Assembly: GCF_004028275.1 (NCBI RefSeq)
Contig: NZ_CP035033.1
Coordinates: 1 to 64,000 of the forward strand
Direction of reading: 5' to 3'
Source of the DNA: Hydrogenovibrio thermophilus
GTDB taxonomy: Bacteria; Pseudomonadota; Gammaproteobacteria; Thiomicrospirales; Thiomicrospiraceae
DNA length: 64,000 bases
Positions within the stretch are counted from its first letter, which is position 1, and every line of letters begins with the position of its first letter. Positions 8,767-18,967 of this stretch are shown piece by piece. The position numbers were made by a program, and so were the translations under genes. The notes under the pieces are model-generated. The model worked only from the letters and a program-made list of their open reading frames with translations, had not been told where the DNA came from and did no database searches.

Positions 8767-9905
8767 AGCCATCCATCCAATCCCTGACATCCGCTTTTCG
8801 TACCCTGAGCCTCGGAGCCGTTTCACTCGGCGCCGTGCTGTTCTGGCAAACCGCCTCGGCCGCGTCCATCGAGGTCAGTGCCGAGAAACAAGCCTCGCTC
8901 GGTTTTCAATCCGCCGTGGTCGAACAGGTCAGTGCCTATCCGGGCGTGACTTACCCGGGTGAAGCCATCATTCCACCCAACCAGACGTTTTTGGTGACGG
9001 CTCCTTTGTCCGGCCTGGTGACCAAAATCATTCACATCCACGGCCCGATTCAGACCGGGGAGGTCATTGCCGAATTGCAAAGCCCGGAGTTGTTGAACGC
9101 CCAGAAAAACTACCTCAACACCCTGTCGGACCTGCAAGCGGCGCAGTCGGAACTGAACCGAGCCGCCAAGCTGATGAAGACCGGCGTGGTCTCCGCCAAG
9201 AAATACCAGTTGGCGGAAGCGGACCTGAAAAAAATCCGGCAGATTCAACGCCAGCAACGTCAAGATTTGGCTTTACTTGGCATGGCGCCAAACGCCATCG
9301 ACGCCTTGGAAAAAAGCCATAAATTGCAGCCCGCCGTGGTGCAAATCACCGCGCCGGTGGATGGCGAACTGTTCGATTTGCAAATCCGAGTGGGGCAACG
9401 CCTGACCACCAATCAAGCGATTATCTCCATCGGCCAAATCGAACCGATCGTGGTGGAGTCACGCGTGCCGCTTCAAGCCGCCAACCAACTTTCGCTTAAG
9501 CAGAAAGCACAACTGGTCTCTTTGGACTTGGTGGGTGAAATCGAATACATCCCCAATTTCAGCGACCCGATGACGCAAACCATGAACGTCCACATCGAGT
9601 TCACGAATGAAAACCATCAGTTGCGTCCCGGCCAGTTGGTGACTTTAAGCTTCCTGTTTGAAGCCGAGCCGAATACGCCGCTGTACGTCATCCCGCGCGG
9701 TGCCATCAGCCGTTACGACGGCCAGGACGTGGTTTACCTGCACCAAGGCACCCGCATTCAAGTGCTGCCGATTGAGGTGAAAAACATCACCGGTGATCGC
9801 TTGTATTTCACCACCGCCGCACCTTTGCCGGCCAATGCCGAACTCTTGATTGAAAGCACCGCGGCCGTCAAAGGGCTTCTGGAAACGGCCGAAGGAGGCG
9901 AATAA
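8763..9905 (+). CDS. RND efflux periplasmic adaptor subunit (membrane fusion protein)
   Basis: The adaptor bridges the inner-membrane pump and the outer-membrane channel. The 380-residue product has a signal-anchor region (about 10-35) ending TASAAS, a barrel-sandwich (lipoyl-like) domain split around a helical hairpin (LNAQKNYLNTLSDLQAAQSEL ... KKYQLAEADLKKIRQ), and beta-barrel domains towards the C terminus. It is CusB/CzcB-like in order. No Met-rich metal-binding stretch was seen at the N terminus, so copper or silver specificity cannot be claimed. It abuts the pump gene directly. Confidence 0.87.
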   Translation: MKPSIQSLTSAFRTLSLGAVSLGAVLFWQTASAASIEVSAEKQASLGFQSAVVEQVSAYPGVTYPGEAIIPPNQTFLVTAPLSGLVTKIIHIHGPIQTGEVIAELQSPELLNAQKNYLNTLSDLQAAQSELNRAAKLMKTGVVSAKKYQLAEADLKKIRQIQRQQRQDLALLGMAPNAIDALEKSHKLQPAVVQITAPVDGELFDLQIRVGQRLTTNQAIISIGQIEPIVVESRVPLQAANQLSLKQKAQLVSLDLVGEIEYIPNFSDPMTQTMNVHIEFTNENHQLRPGQLVTLSFLFEAEPNTPLYVIPRGAISRYDGQDVVYLHQGTRIQVLPIEVKNITGDRLYFTTAAPLPANAELLIESTAAVKGLLETAEGGE

Positions 9906-12900
9906 ATGAATCGCATCGTTCAATTTTTCCTCACTCAGCGCATGCTGGTGGTGTTGCTGATTTTCGGCATCGTCTCCGGCGGCTGGATGGCGTTCCAGAA
10001 AACGCCCATCGACGCCTTCCCGGACGTCTCGCCGGTACAGGTGAAAATCATTTTGAAAGCGCCGGGCATGACCCCCAATGAAGTGGAGCAACGCATCATC
10101 GCACCGCTGGAAATGGAATTGCTCGGCATTCCGAACCAAACCAGCCTGCGCTCGCTGGCGAAATACGCCATTGCCGACATCACACTGGACTTCGAAGAAG
10201 GCACCGATGTCTACTGGGCCCGCCAACAGGTCGCGGAACGACTCGGCAATGTCGATTTACCCGCCGGCGTGTCGGGCGGGATTTCTCCCTTGTCGACTCC
10301 GTTAAGTGACGTCTTCATGTTCACCATCGACGGTGACACTCTCAACAACCAGGAAAAACGTGGTTTGCTGGATTGGGTAATTCGTCCCGCACTGCGTTCG
10401 GTGCCGGGCGTGGCGGACGTCAACTCGCTGGGCGGTTTCGTCAAAGTGTTCAGCGTGCAACCCAACTTTGAAAAACTGCAAGCCTATGAAATCACACTTT
10501 CCGAGCTGGCCGACGCCGTGCGTCAAAATAACCAGAACGACGGGGCCGGTCGTCTGAACCAAGGGGAAGAAGTGCTGTTGGTGCGGACCGAAGGCAACTT
10601 GACCTCGGTCGAAGACATCGAAAACATCGTGGTTTCCTATCAGAACGAGGTCTCGGTCACGGTCAAAGACCTTGCCGATGTCAAAATCGATTCCCTGTAT
10701 CGTAACGGGGCCGTCACCACCAATGGTGAAAGTGAAGCGGTTCAAGGCTTGGTCATCGCTCTGCGCGGTGCCAACGCCAAGGACGTCATTCAGGGCGTAA
10801 CGGATCGGCTTGAAGAACTGAAACCCGCCCTGCCGCAAGGCATCAGCATCAATCCGTTCTACAGCCGAAGCGCTTTGGTGGATCGTGCGATTTACACCGT
10901 TTCCAAAGCCTTGGTGGAAGCGGTGATTCTGGTGGTGCTGGTGTTGCTGTTGTTCCTGGGCAATATCCGCGCCGCCGTCACCGTCGCGTTGATTCTACCG
11001 CTGTCGGCATTGATGACGTTTATTCTGATGAACCTGTACGGCCTGTCGGCCAACCTTATGTCGTTGGGCGGCTTGGCCATCGCGGTGGGGATGCTGGTCG
11101 ATGCCGCCGTGGTGGTGGTGGAAAACATCGTCACCACTCAGGAAAAAGACCGCGCCGGTTTGCCGAAACTGCATCTGATTTACCGCGCCTTGCAGGAAGT
11201 GATGGTGCCGGTGGTGTCGGGGATTCTGATCATCATGACCGTCTTCCTGCCATTGCTGACACTGGAAGGCTTGGAAGGCAAACTGTTCGTGCCGGTGGCG
11301 TTGACCATCATCTTCGCACTCGGCAGTTCCTTGCTGCTTTCCCTGACGGTGATTCCGACTCTGGCTTCATTCATTTTGGGCAAACCGTCCCATCAAGAGC
11401 CTTGGTTGATTCGCAAACTGACCGGCGTCTATCGCCCGGCGTTGATGTGGAGTCTGGCCCACGACAAGCTGGTTATCGGTTTGGCCGTCGGTGCCTTGGC
11501 GTTCGCTGGCTTTGTCTATACTCAGGTCGGGAAAACCTTCATGCCGCAAATGGACGAAGGCAACATCATTCTGCAAGTCGAAAAAATCCCGTCGATTGGC
11601 CTGAAAGAAACGGTGCGTATGGATTTACGCATCCAGAAAAAACTGATGGCCGAAGTCCCGGAAATCACCCGCATCGTCGCGCGCGTCGGCTCGGATGAAC
11701 TGGGCTTAGACCCGATGAGTTTGAACGACACCGACACCTTTATGGTCCTGAAACCGAAAGACGAGTGGCGCATGGACACCAAAGAAGAACTGATCGACGC
11801 GATTCGTACGGTGATGGAACAGCAATTCCCGGGCATTAATTTCGCCTTTACCCAACCGATTCAAATGCGGGTGGACGAAATGCTGACCGGTGCGCGTGGC
11901 GACATCGCCATCAAGATTTTCGGCGAATCGCAGGGCACCCTGAACCAACTGGCCGATACGCTGGTGGAGCGCGTCAAGACTTTACCGGGTGCGGTGGACG
12001 TTTACACCCCGCGTAATGAAGGGTCGCGTTACCTGCAATTGAAGGTGAATCGTCTGATGGCCGGGCGTTTAGGCCTGACCGTCGCCGATGTCGAAGAATT
12101 GCTGCGCACTCAGGTGGAAGGGTTACCGGTGGGCATCATTTACGAAGGCATTCGTCAAACGCCGCTCATTATCCGCGGCCCCGAAACCACCAAGCAATCC
12201 AAAATCGAAATGCTGCAACAACCCATCAGTCTGGCCGACGGGCGCACCGTGCTGTTGAATCAGTTGGTCGACGCGGAAGAAATCTCCGGGCCGGTCTCGG
12301 TGAGTCGTGAGCAAGGCAAACGCTACGCCACCGTCATCGCCAACGTCTCGGGACGCGATCTGGTCAGTTTTGTGGAAGACGCCAAACTGGAAGCGGCGGC
12401 CATGAACGTGCCGGCCGGCTATTACTTCGAGTGGGGCGGTCAGTTCGAGAACCAGCAACGCGCCGCCGCCAAACTCGGCGTGGTGGTGCCCATCGCACTG
12501 GTGCTGATTTTCATTATTCTGTTCAGTACCTTCCAGTCGATGACACAAGCCTTGATGGTGTTGGTCAATATTCCGTTCGCTCTGATCGGCGGCATCCTGG
12601 CACTGTGGATCACCGGCGAGTATTTGTCGGTCCCGGCCTCGGTCGGTTTCATCGCCCTGCTCGGCATCGCGGTCTTGAACGGCGTGGTGATGATCAGTTA
12701 TTTCAACCAATTGATTGCCAACGGTTTGGCCATCTCCGAGGCGGTGGTGGAAGGTGCCTTGCGACGACTGCGCCCGGTTCTGATGACCGCCTCCATCGCC
12801 GCGCTGGGGTTGGTACCGCTGGTCCTCGCCACCGGCCCCGGCTCGGAAATTCAGCGCCCCTTGGCCATCGTGGTCATCGGCGGCCTGATGACATCCACCC

Positions 12901-12989
12901 TGTTGACCCTGATGATTCTGCCGATCATCTATCGCCGATTCGGCTTGGGGTCGCTTGATATGAAACCGGCCAAGGAGGTGACGGAATGA
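9906..12989 (+). CDS. Heavy-metal-type RND efflux permease (CusA/CzcA family)
   Basis: This is the proton-driven inner-membrane pump of the tripartite system. The 1027-residue product has the family layout: TM1 near residue 12-30, a periplasmic porter region beginning PDVSPVQVKII, a cluster of membrane helices (about 335-550) containing GGLAIAVGMLVDAAVVVVEN, the HME-type acidic motif in TM4, then the second half with GKTFMPQMDEGNI and helices at about 860-1015. Substrate-defining residues were not assigned; copper, silver, zinc, cobalt and cadmium are all possible. A GGAGG sequence precedes the ATG, and the gene overlaps the DUF3240 gene by four bases. Confidence 0.92.
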   Translation: MNRIVQFFLTQRMLVVLLIFGIVSGGWMAFQKTPIDAFPDVSPVQVKIILKAPGMTPNEVEQRIIAPLEMELLGIPNQTSLRSLAKYAIADITLDFEEGTDVYWARQQVAERLGNVDLPAGVSGGISPLSTPLSDVFMFTIDGDTLNNQEKRGLLDWVIRPALRSVPGVADVNSLGGFVKVFSVQPNFEKLQAYEITLSELADAVRQNNQNDGAGRLNQGEEVLLVRTEGNLTSVEDIENIVVSYQNEVSVTVKDLADVKIDSLYRNGAVTTNGESEAVQGLVIALRGANAKDVIQGVTDRLEELKPALPQGISINPFYSRSALVDRAIYTVSKALVEAVILVVLVLLLFLGNIRAAVTVALILPLSALMTFILMNLYGLSANLMSLGGLAIAVGMLVDAAVVVVENIVTTQEKDRAGLPKLHLIYRALQEVMVPVVSGILIIMTVFLPLLTLEGLEGKLFVPVALTIIFALGSSLLLSLTVIPTLASFILGKPSHQEPWLIRKLTGVYRPALMWSLAHDKLVIGLAVGALAFAGFVYTQVGKTFMPQMDEGNIILQVEKIPSIGLKETVRMDLRIQKKLMAEVPEITRIVARVGSDELGLDPMSLNDTDTFMVLKPKDEWRMDTKEELIDAIRTVMEQQFPGINFAFTQPIQMRVDEMLTGARGDIAIKIFGESQGTLNQLADTLVERVKTLPGAVDVYTPRNEGSRYLQLKVNRLMAGRLGLTVADVEELLRTQVEGLPVGIIYEGIRQTPLIIRGPETTKQSKIEMLQQPISLADGRTVLLNQLVDAEEISGPVSVSREQGKRYATVIANVSGRDLVSFVEDAKLEAAAMNVPAGYYFEWGGQFENQQRAAAKLGVVVPIALVLIFIILFSTFQSMTQALMVLVNIPFALIGGILALWITGEYLSVPASVGFIALLGIAVLNGVVMISYFNQLIANGLAISEAVVEGALRRLRPVLMTASIAALGLVPLVLATGPGSEIQRPLAIVVIGGLMTSTLLTLMILPIIYRRFGLGSLDMKPAKEVTE

Positions 12990-13315
12990 ACGCCATGACT
13001 CACTCGACTCATGCACAGGACGCGGTTCGTCTGCAATTGATCATCGACCGCAAATGGCACCATGATTTGACGGATCAATTATTGACCTATAATCCGGCGG
13101 TGCCGTTTCATCTGTATGAGGTGAAATCCTATCACCAGCAGCAAACCTTGCAGAACACCCATGAAAAGGTCTCCGGTTATCAGGTGAAAATGGTGTTGGA
13201 CATCCAAACCACCCTGGCCGATTACCCGAGTGTTTTGCAACACTTGAAAGAAGCGGTTCCCAGGGTCAAACTGCGCTATGAAGTCATTCCTTGCCATGCG
13301 CGGGGATTGATTTAA
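12986..13315 (+). CDS. DUF3240-family small protein of the RND operon
   Basis: The 109-residue soluble protein fits DUF3240, a small PII-like family often found beside CzcA-type pumps. Landmarks are RLQLIIDRKWHHDLTDQLL and the C-terminal RVKLRYEVIPC. It is the last gene of the operon and is translationally coupled (ATGA) to the pump. Histidines at the N terminus (HSTHAQ, KWHHD, SYHQQQ) could bind metal, which suggests a sensing or pump-regulating role, but this is inference. A 24-bp palindromic terminator follows. Confidence 0.7.
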   Translation: MNAMTHSTHAQDAVRLQLIIDRKWHHDLTDQLLTYNPAVPFHLYEVKSYHQQQTLQNTHEKVSGYQVKMVLDIQTTLADYPSVLQHLKEAVPRVKLRYEVIPCHARGLI

Positions 13316-13323
13316 GTTCTCTG

Positions 13324-13347
13324 AAAACGCCCAGGCCTGGGCGTTTT
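13324..13347. terminator. 24-bp perfect palindrome, terminator of the RND operon
   Basis: The CCAGGCCTGG core (13331-13340) is extended by AAAACGC on the left and GCGTTTT on the right, a perfect 24-bp palindrome. As RNA it gives a 10-bp stem with a GGCC loop and a U tail. The same 24 bp recur exactly at 15138-15161. It would work in either direction. Confidence 0.75.
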
Positions 13348-13488
13348 TACCCATCTCTCCTGTCTCGTTCCCTGTCACCACCCTATCTCCATAAGGTTTT
13401 CAGACTTTCCAGTTGTGTTTCGTCATCGGGATTCGGATAATACCCATAACTGAATAAGAAACGATTTCATCGTTGAAAGGATACCATC

Positions 13489-14055
13489 ATGCGTCATTTT
13501 CTAATTCCATTCGTGTTTTTATTAAGCGCATTGGGCGTTTCTGCCCAGGCCTGGGCAGATGAATACCGCGAAACCGTCAATATGTTCCGCGAAGCCGAAG
13601 CGCCGCAACCCTATTTCAAAAGCGCCTATGGCTATGCCGTTTTCCCGACCATCGGTAAAGGCGGCTTTATCGTCGGCGGTGCTTACGGCGAAGGGCGTGT
13701 GTACAAACACCACAAATACATGGGCACCACCAGCATGGCGCAGGCTTCCGTCGGCTTTCAGCTGGGCGGTCAAGCTTACAGCCAAATCATCTTCTTTGAA
13801 GACCAACGTGCCTATGACGAATTCACCAGCGGCAACTTTGAATTCAGCGCGCAAGCCGCGGTGGTGGCCATCACCGCCGGTGCATCGGCCGAAGCCGGCA
13901 CCAAAGGCACCGGCGCTTCTGTCAGCGGCGGGCAAAACAATGCTCGCACCTCCGCCGACTATTATCGCGGCATGGCGACCTTCATTATCGCCAAAGGCGG
14001 GTTGATGTACGAAGCGTCGCTGGCCGGGCAAAAATTCACCTTTACGCCGAAATAG
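13489..14055 (+). CDS. Ysc84-related secreted protein
   Basis: The 188-residue product has a signal peptide (1 to about 23, cleavage after AQAWA) and a body resembling the Ysc84/SH3YL1 lipid-binding domain: SAYGYAVFPTIGKGGFIVGGAYGEG, then a Gly- and Ala-rich region. Bacterial members are periplasmic or membrane-associated and of unclear function. A good ribosome binding site (GAAAGGA) lies before the ATG. A CCAGGCCTGG copy (13545-13554) encodes the Gln-Ala-Trp of the signal-peptide end. The next gene follows after 7 bp, so they probably form an operon. Confidence 0.75.
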   Translation: MRHFLIPFVFLLSALGVSAQAWADEYRETVNMFREAEAPQPYFKSAYGYAVFPTIGKGGFIVGGAYGEGRVYKHHKYMGTTSMAQASVGFQLGGQAYSQIIFFEDQRAYDEFTSGNFEFSAQAAVVAITAGASAEAGTKGTGASVSGGQNNARTSADYYRGMATFIIAKGGLMYEASLAGQKFTFTPK

Positions 14056-14062
14056 GGTTTCA

Positions 14063-15094
14063 ATGAGCTTTCGCTCAAACGTCTATTCCCTTTTCGTCCT
14101 CACCGGCGCGCTGTTGTTGAGCGCTTGCTCAACGTCGGCGCCCAAACCGTCATCCGAGCCAGACACCACCCTGCCGCCGCTGACAACGCTGTATGACTAT
14201 CAACTCATCGACAGCGCCCGCGGTCAGCCCATTTCGCTTCAGGCTTTGGTGGAATCTCTAAAAGACGTGGATGTGGTCTTTATCGGCGAATTCCACGGCA
14301 ATCAGGCCTCGCATCTGCTTGAAGCCCAATTGCAAGCGAAGCTGTATCAGCAACGCTCGAATCAGGTGGTGTCGCTGGAACAGTTCAATCGCGACCAACA
14401 AACCATATTAAACCGTTATCTGGACGGCGAAATCGGTGAAAAAACCTTGATTGAAGAAGCCCCAGCCTGGTCGAATTACGCCGGCAGTTATCGGCCGATT
14501 ATCGAATTCGCCAAACAGTATTTCCTGCCGGTTATCGCCGCCAATGCGCCAGCCCAAACCGTCCGTTGCGTGGGACGACAAGGCCAGGCCTATCTCGCCA
14601 AGTTGACCGAGGCGGAACGCCAGCAAATTGCCCAACAAGCCTTTTACAGCGACCCGGCCTATGCGGACAAATTCGCGGCGTTTCTGGCAAAATCCCGCCA
14701 TGGACAATCCGATCAATCGACTGCCGACCCGGAACATAATCCGGCCTATCTGGCGCAGTTGGTGCGCGACAACACCATGGCGGAATCGATTTTCAACGCC
14801 TTGCAGCATAATCCCGGTGCCCAGGTCATCCATTTGAACGGCGCCTTCCACAGCGACGAGTTTCTCGGCACCGCCTCGGCGCTGAAACATCTGGATCCGG
14901 CTTTGAAAATCGCCGTTGTCAGCCCGGTGGTGGTGGACGACCCGCAAACACCTCAATTTACCCAAGCGGATCGCGCTAAAGGCAATGCCATTTACCTGAT
15001 TCAAGCGCAACCGGAAGATTACGTGCAAGCCGCCAAGCGTCGCGCCGCCTTCAAGAAAATGTTCGACAAAGCCGACGCCAAACCCTGTCGTTAA
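14063..15094 (+). CDS. ChaN-family lipoprotein
   Basis: ChaN-type proteins are haem-binding lipoproteins of the Tiki/EreA-like superfamily, proposed to act in iron uptake. The 343-residue product has a lipoprotein signal with lipobox LSAC (Cys about 22) and the family motif DVVFIGEFHGNQASHLLEAQL. Further landmarks are QVVSLEQFNRDQQ and VIHLNGAFHSDEFLG. It follows the Ysc84-like gene closely, and its stop is followed by a parS-like site and a palindromic terminator. The haem role is known for the family, not shown here. Confidence 0.82.
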   Translation: MSFRSNVYSLFVLTGALLLSACSTSAPKPSSEPDTTLPPLTTLYDYQLIDSARGQPISLQALVESLKDVDVVFIGEFHGNQASHLLEAQLQAKLYQQRSNQVVSLEQFNRDQQTILNRYLDGEIGEKTLIEEAPAWSNYAGSYRPIIEFAKQYFLPVIAANAPAQTVRCVGRQGQAYLAKLTEAERQQIAQQAFYSDPAYADKFAAFLAKSRHGQSDQSTADPEHNPAYLAQLVRDNTMAESIFNALQHNPGAQVIHLNGAFHSDEFLGTASALKHLDPALKIAVVSPVVVDDPQTPQFTQADRAKGNAIYLIQAQPEDYVQAAKRRAAFKKMFDKADAKPCR

Positions 15095-15112
15095 GTTTTA
15101 AACCCACGGGCA

Positions 15113-15128
15113 TGTTTCACATGAAACC
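15113..15128. other. parS-like ParB binding site
   Basis: TGTTTCACATGAAACC matches the chromosomal parS consensus TGTTTCACGTGAAACA at 14 of 16 positions and lies about 15 kb from oriC, within the usual zone for parS. The two differences are the central G and the last base. No parA or parB gene is in the window. Confidence 0.55.
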
Positions 15129-15137
15129 CGTTAGGCC

Positions 15138-15161
15138 AAAACGCCCAGGCCTGGGCGTTTT
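15138..15161. terminator. 24-bp perfect palindrome, second identical copy
   Basis: This is identical over all 24 bp to 13324-13347, with core CCAGGCCTGG at 15145-15154 and AAAACGC/GCGTTTT arms. It lies 44 bp after the ChaN-like gene and is a likely terminator for it. Confidence 0.75.
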
Positions 15162-17814
<2,653 letters not shown>

Positions 17815-17832
17815 CCCGATTCTTTGAATGTC

Positions 17833-17950
17833 ACAAAACGGTCAAAATTTCATCTTTAACAAAACGGTATAAATCGTTTTTAATAGCCGAAATTTATTTT
17901 TAAACTTTAGAAAGACCCTAAAAAGGGTCGATTTACACGACTGTGTAAAT
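17833..17950 (+). promoter_or_regulatory. prk upstream control region: direct repeats and two dyads
   Basis: The gyrB-prk gap holds a repeated ACAAAACGGT (17833-17842 and 17859-17868, 26 bp apart), a hairpin GACCCT/AGGGTC with a four-base A loop (17914-17929), and a dyad of ATTTACAC and GTGTAAAT (17931-17950) ending 21 bp before the prk start. There is no U-run after the hairpin, so it is not a clear terminator. The repeats and dyad could bind a regulator of Calvin-cycle genes such as a CbbR-type protein; that is inference. Confidence 0.4.
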
Positions 17951-17971
17951 AAAACAATAGGAGACACATCA

Positions 17972-18913
17972 ATGTCAGTAGAGCATCCAATTGTTACAGT
18001 GACCGGTTCTTCAGGAGCCGGAACATCATTTGTAAAACGCGCTGTGGAAAAAATCTTTGAGCGTGAAAAATTGAATGTGGCGATTGTGGAAGGCGACAGC
18101 TACCACAAATACAACCGTGCCGAGATGAAAGAAAAAGTGGCGGAATCCAAAGCCAATGGCGGTCCGGTCTTGACACACTTTTCCGAAAAAGCCAACGAAT
18201 TCGGCGAACTGGAAGCTTTGTTCAAAGAATACAAAGAAAACGGTACCGGTAAACGTCGTTACTACATCCACAGCGATGAAGAAGCGGACGAGCACAATGC
18301 ACGCCTGGGCACCAACTTCTCTTCCGGTGAATTCACCCCTTGGGAACCGATTCCGGAAGGCACAGACATCCTGTTCTACGAAGGCCTGCACGGCATGGTC
18401 AAGCGTATGGATCACGGTCCGGAAGAAGGCATGCACAATGTCGCGCAATACGTTGACTTGGGCATCGGTGTGGCACCATCCATCAACATCGAATGGATGC
18501 AGAAAATCTACCGTGACACGTCCGAGCGTCCATACTCGGTTGAGCAAGTTCGCAACATCATTTTAGAGCGTATGCCGGATTACATCGAAACCATCGTGCC
18601 ACAATTCCACCGTACACACATCAACTTCCACCGTGTACCGTTGATCGATACCTCCGATCCGTTCTCCACCATGTCGGACGATGCGCCGATGGGACCGGCT
18701 CCTGAAGATTCCTTGATCATCTGCCACGTCAGACACCAAGACGTCGATTTGAATGCCATCAAGGACAAAATCCCGGGCGCGTTCCTACAGAACGACACTA
18801 CTTTGGTGTGCAACGGTTCTCACATGGTACAAGCCATGGACTTGATGATGTCTCCAATCATCCACAACTTGATTGAGAAAAAGCGTAAAGCCTTGGCCGC
18901 CCAAAACGGCTAA
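17972..18913 (+). CDS. prk: Phosphoribulokinase
   Basis: This enzyme phosphorylates ribulose 5-phosphate with ATP to give ribulose 1,5-bisphosphate, the RubisCO substrate. The 313-residue product is the proteobacterial type. It has the P-loop VTGSSGAGTSFVKRA near the N terminus, the VEGDSYHKYNR segment, and ILFYEGLHGMV in the Walker B region. AGGAG lies 7 bp before the ATG. Its presence is the main evidence that the organism fixes CO2 through the Calvin cycle. No RubisCO gene is nearby. It is followed by a strong terminator. Confidence 0.96.
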   Translation: MSVEHPIVTVTGSSGAGTSFVKRAVEKIFEREKLNVAIVEGDSYHKYNRAEMKEKVAESKANGGPVLTHFSEKANEFGELEALFKEYKENGTGKRRYYIHSDEEADEHNARLGTNFSSGEFTPWEPIPEGTDILFYEGLHGMVKRMDHGPEEGMHNVAQYVDLGIGVAPSINIEWMQKIYRDTSERPYSVEQVRNIILERMPDYIETIVPQFHRTHINFHRVPLIDTSDPFSTMSDDAPMGPAPEDSLIICHVRHQDVDLNAIKDKIPGAFLQNDTTLVCNGSHMVQAMDLMMSPIIHNLIEKKRKALAAQNG

Positions 18914-18934
18914 GACGTTCGTTTCATCATCCAA

Positions 18935-18964
18935 TAAAAAACCTGCCTCGCGCAGGTTTTTTTA
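18935..18964. terminator. Bidirectional terminator between prk and the DUF389 gene
   Basis: AAAAACCTGC and GCAGGTTTTTTT form a strong stem with a short CTCGC loop and T-runs on both sides. It lies between convergent genes and can serve both. Confidence 0.85.
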
Positions 18965-18967
18965 TGT

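Noticed and set aside
12123-13016. 297-residue minus-strand frame opposite the RND permease
   Set aside because: It lies entirely antisense to a clear RND gene, is rich in His, Gln and Asp as expected of a shadow frame, and matches no family.
17914-17929. GACCCT/AGGGTC hairpin as a gyrB terminator
   Set aside because: No T-run follows the stem, so it was kept as part of the prk control region instead.
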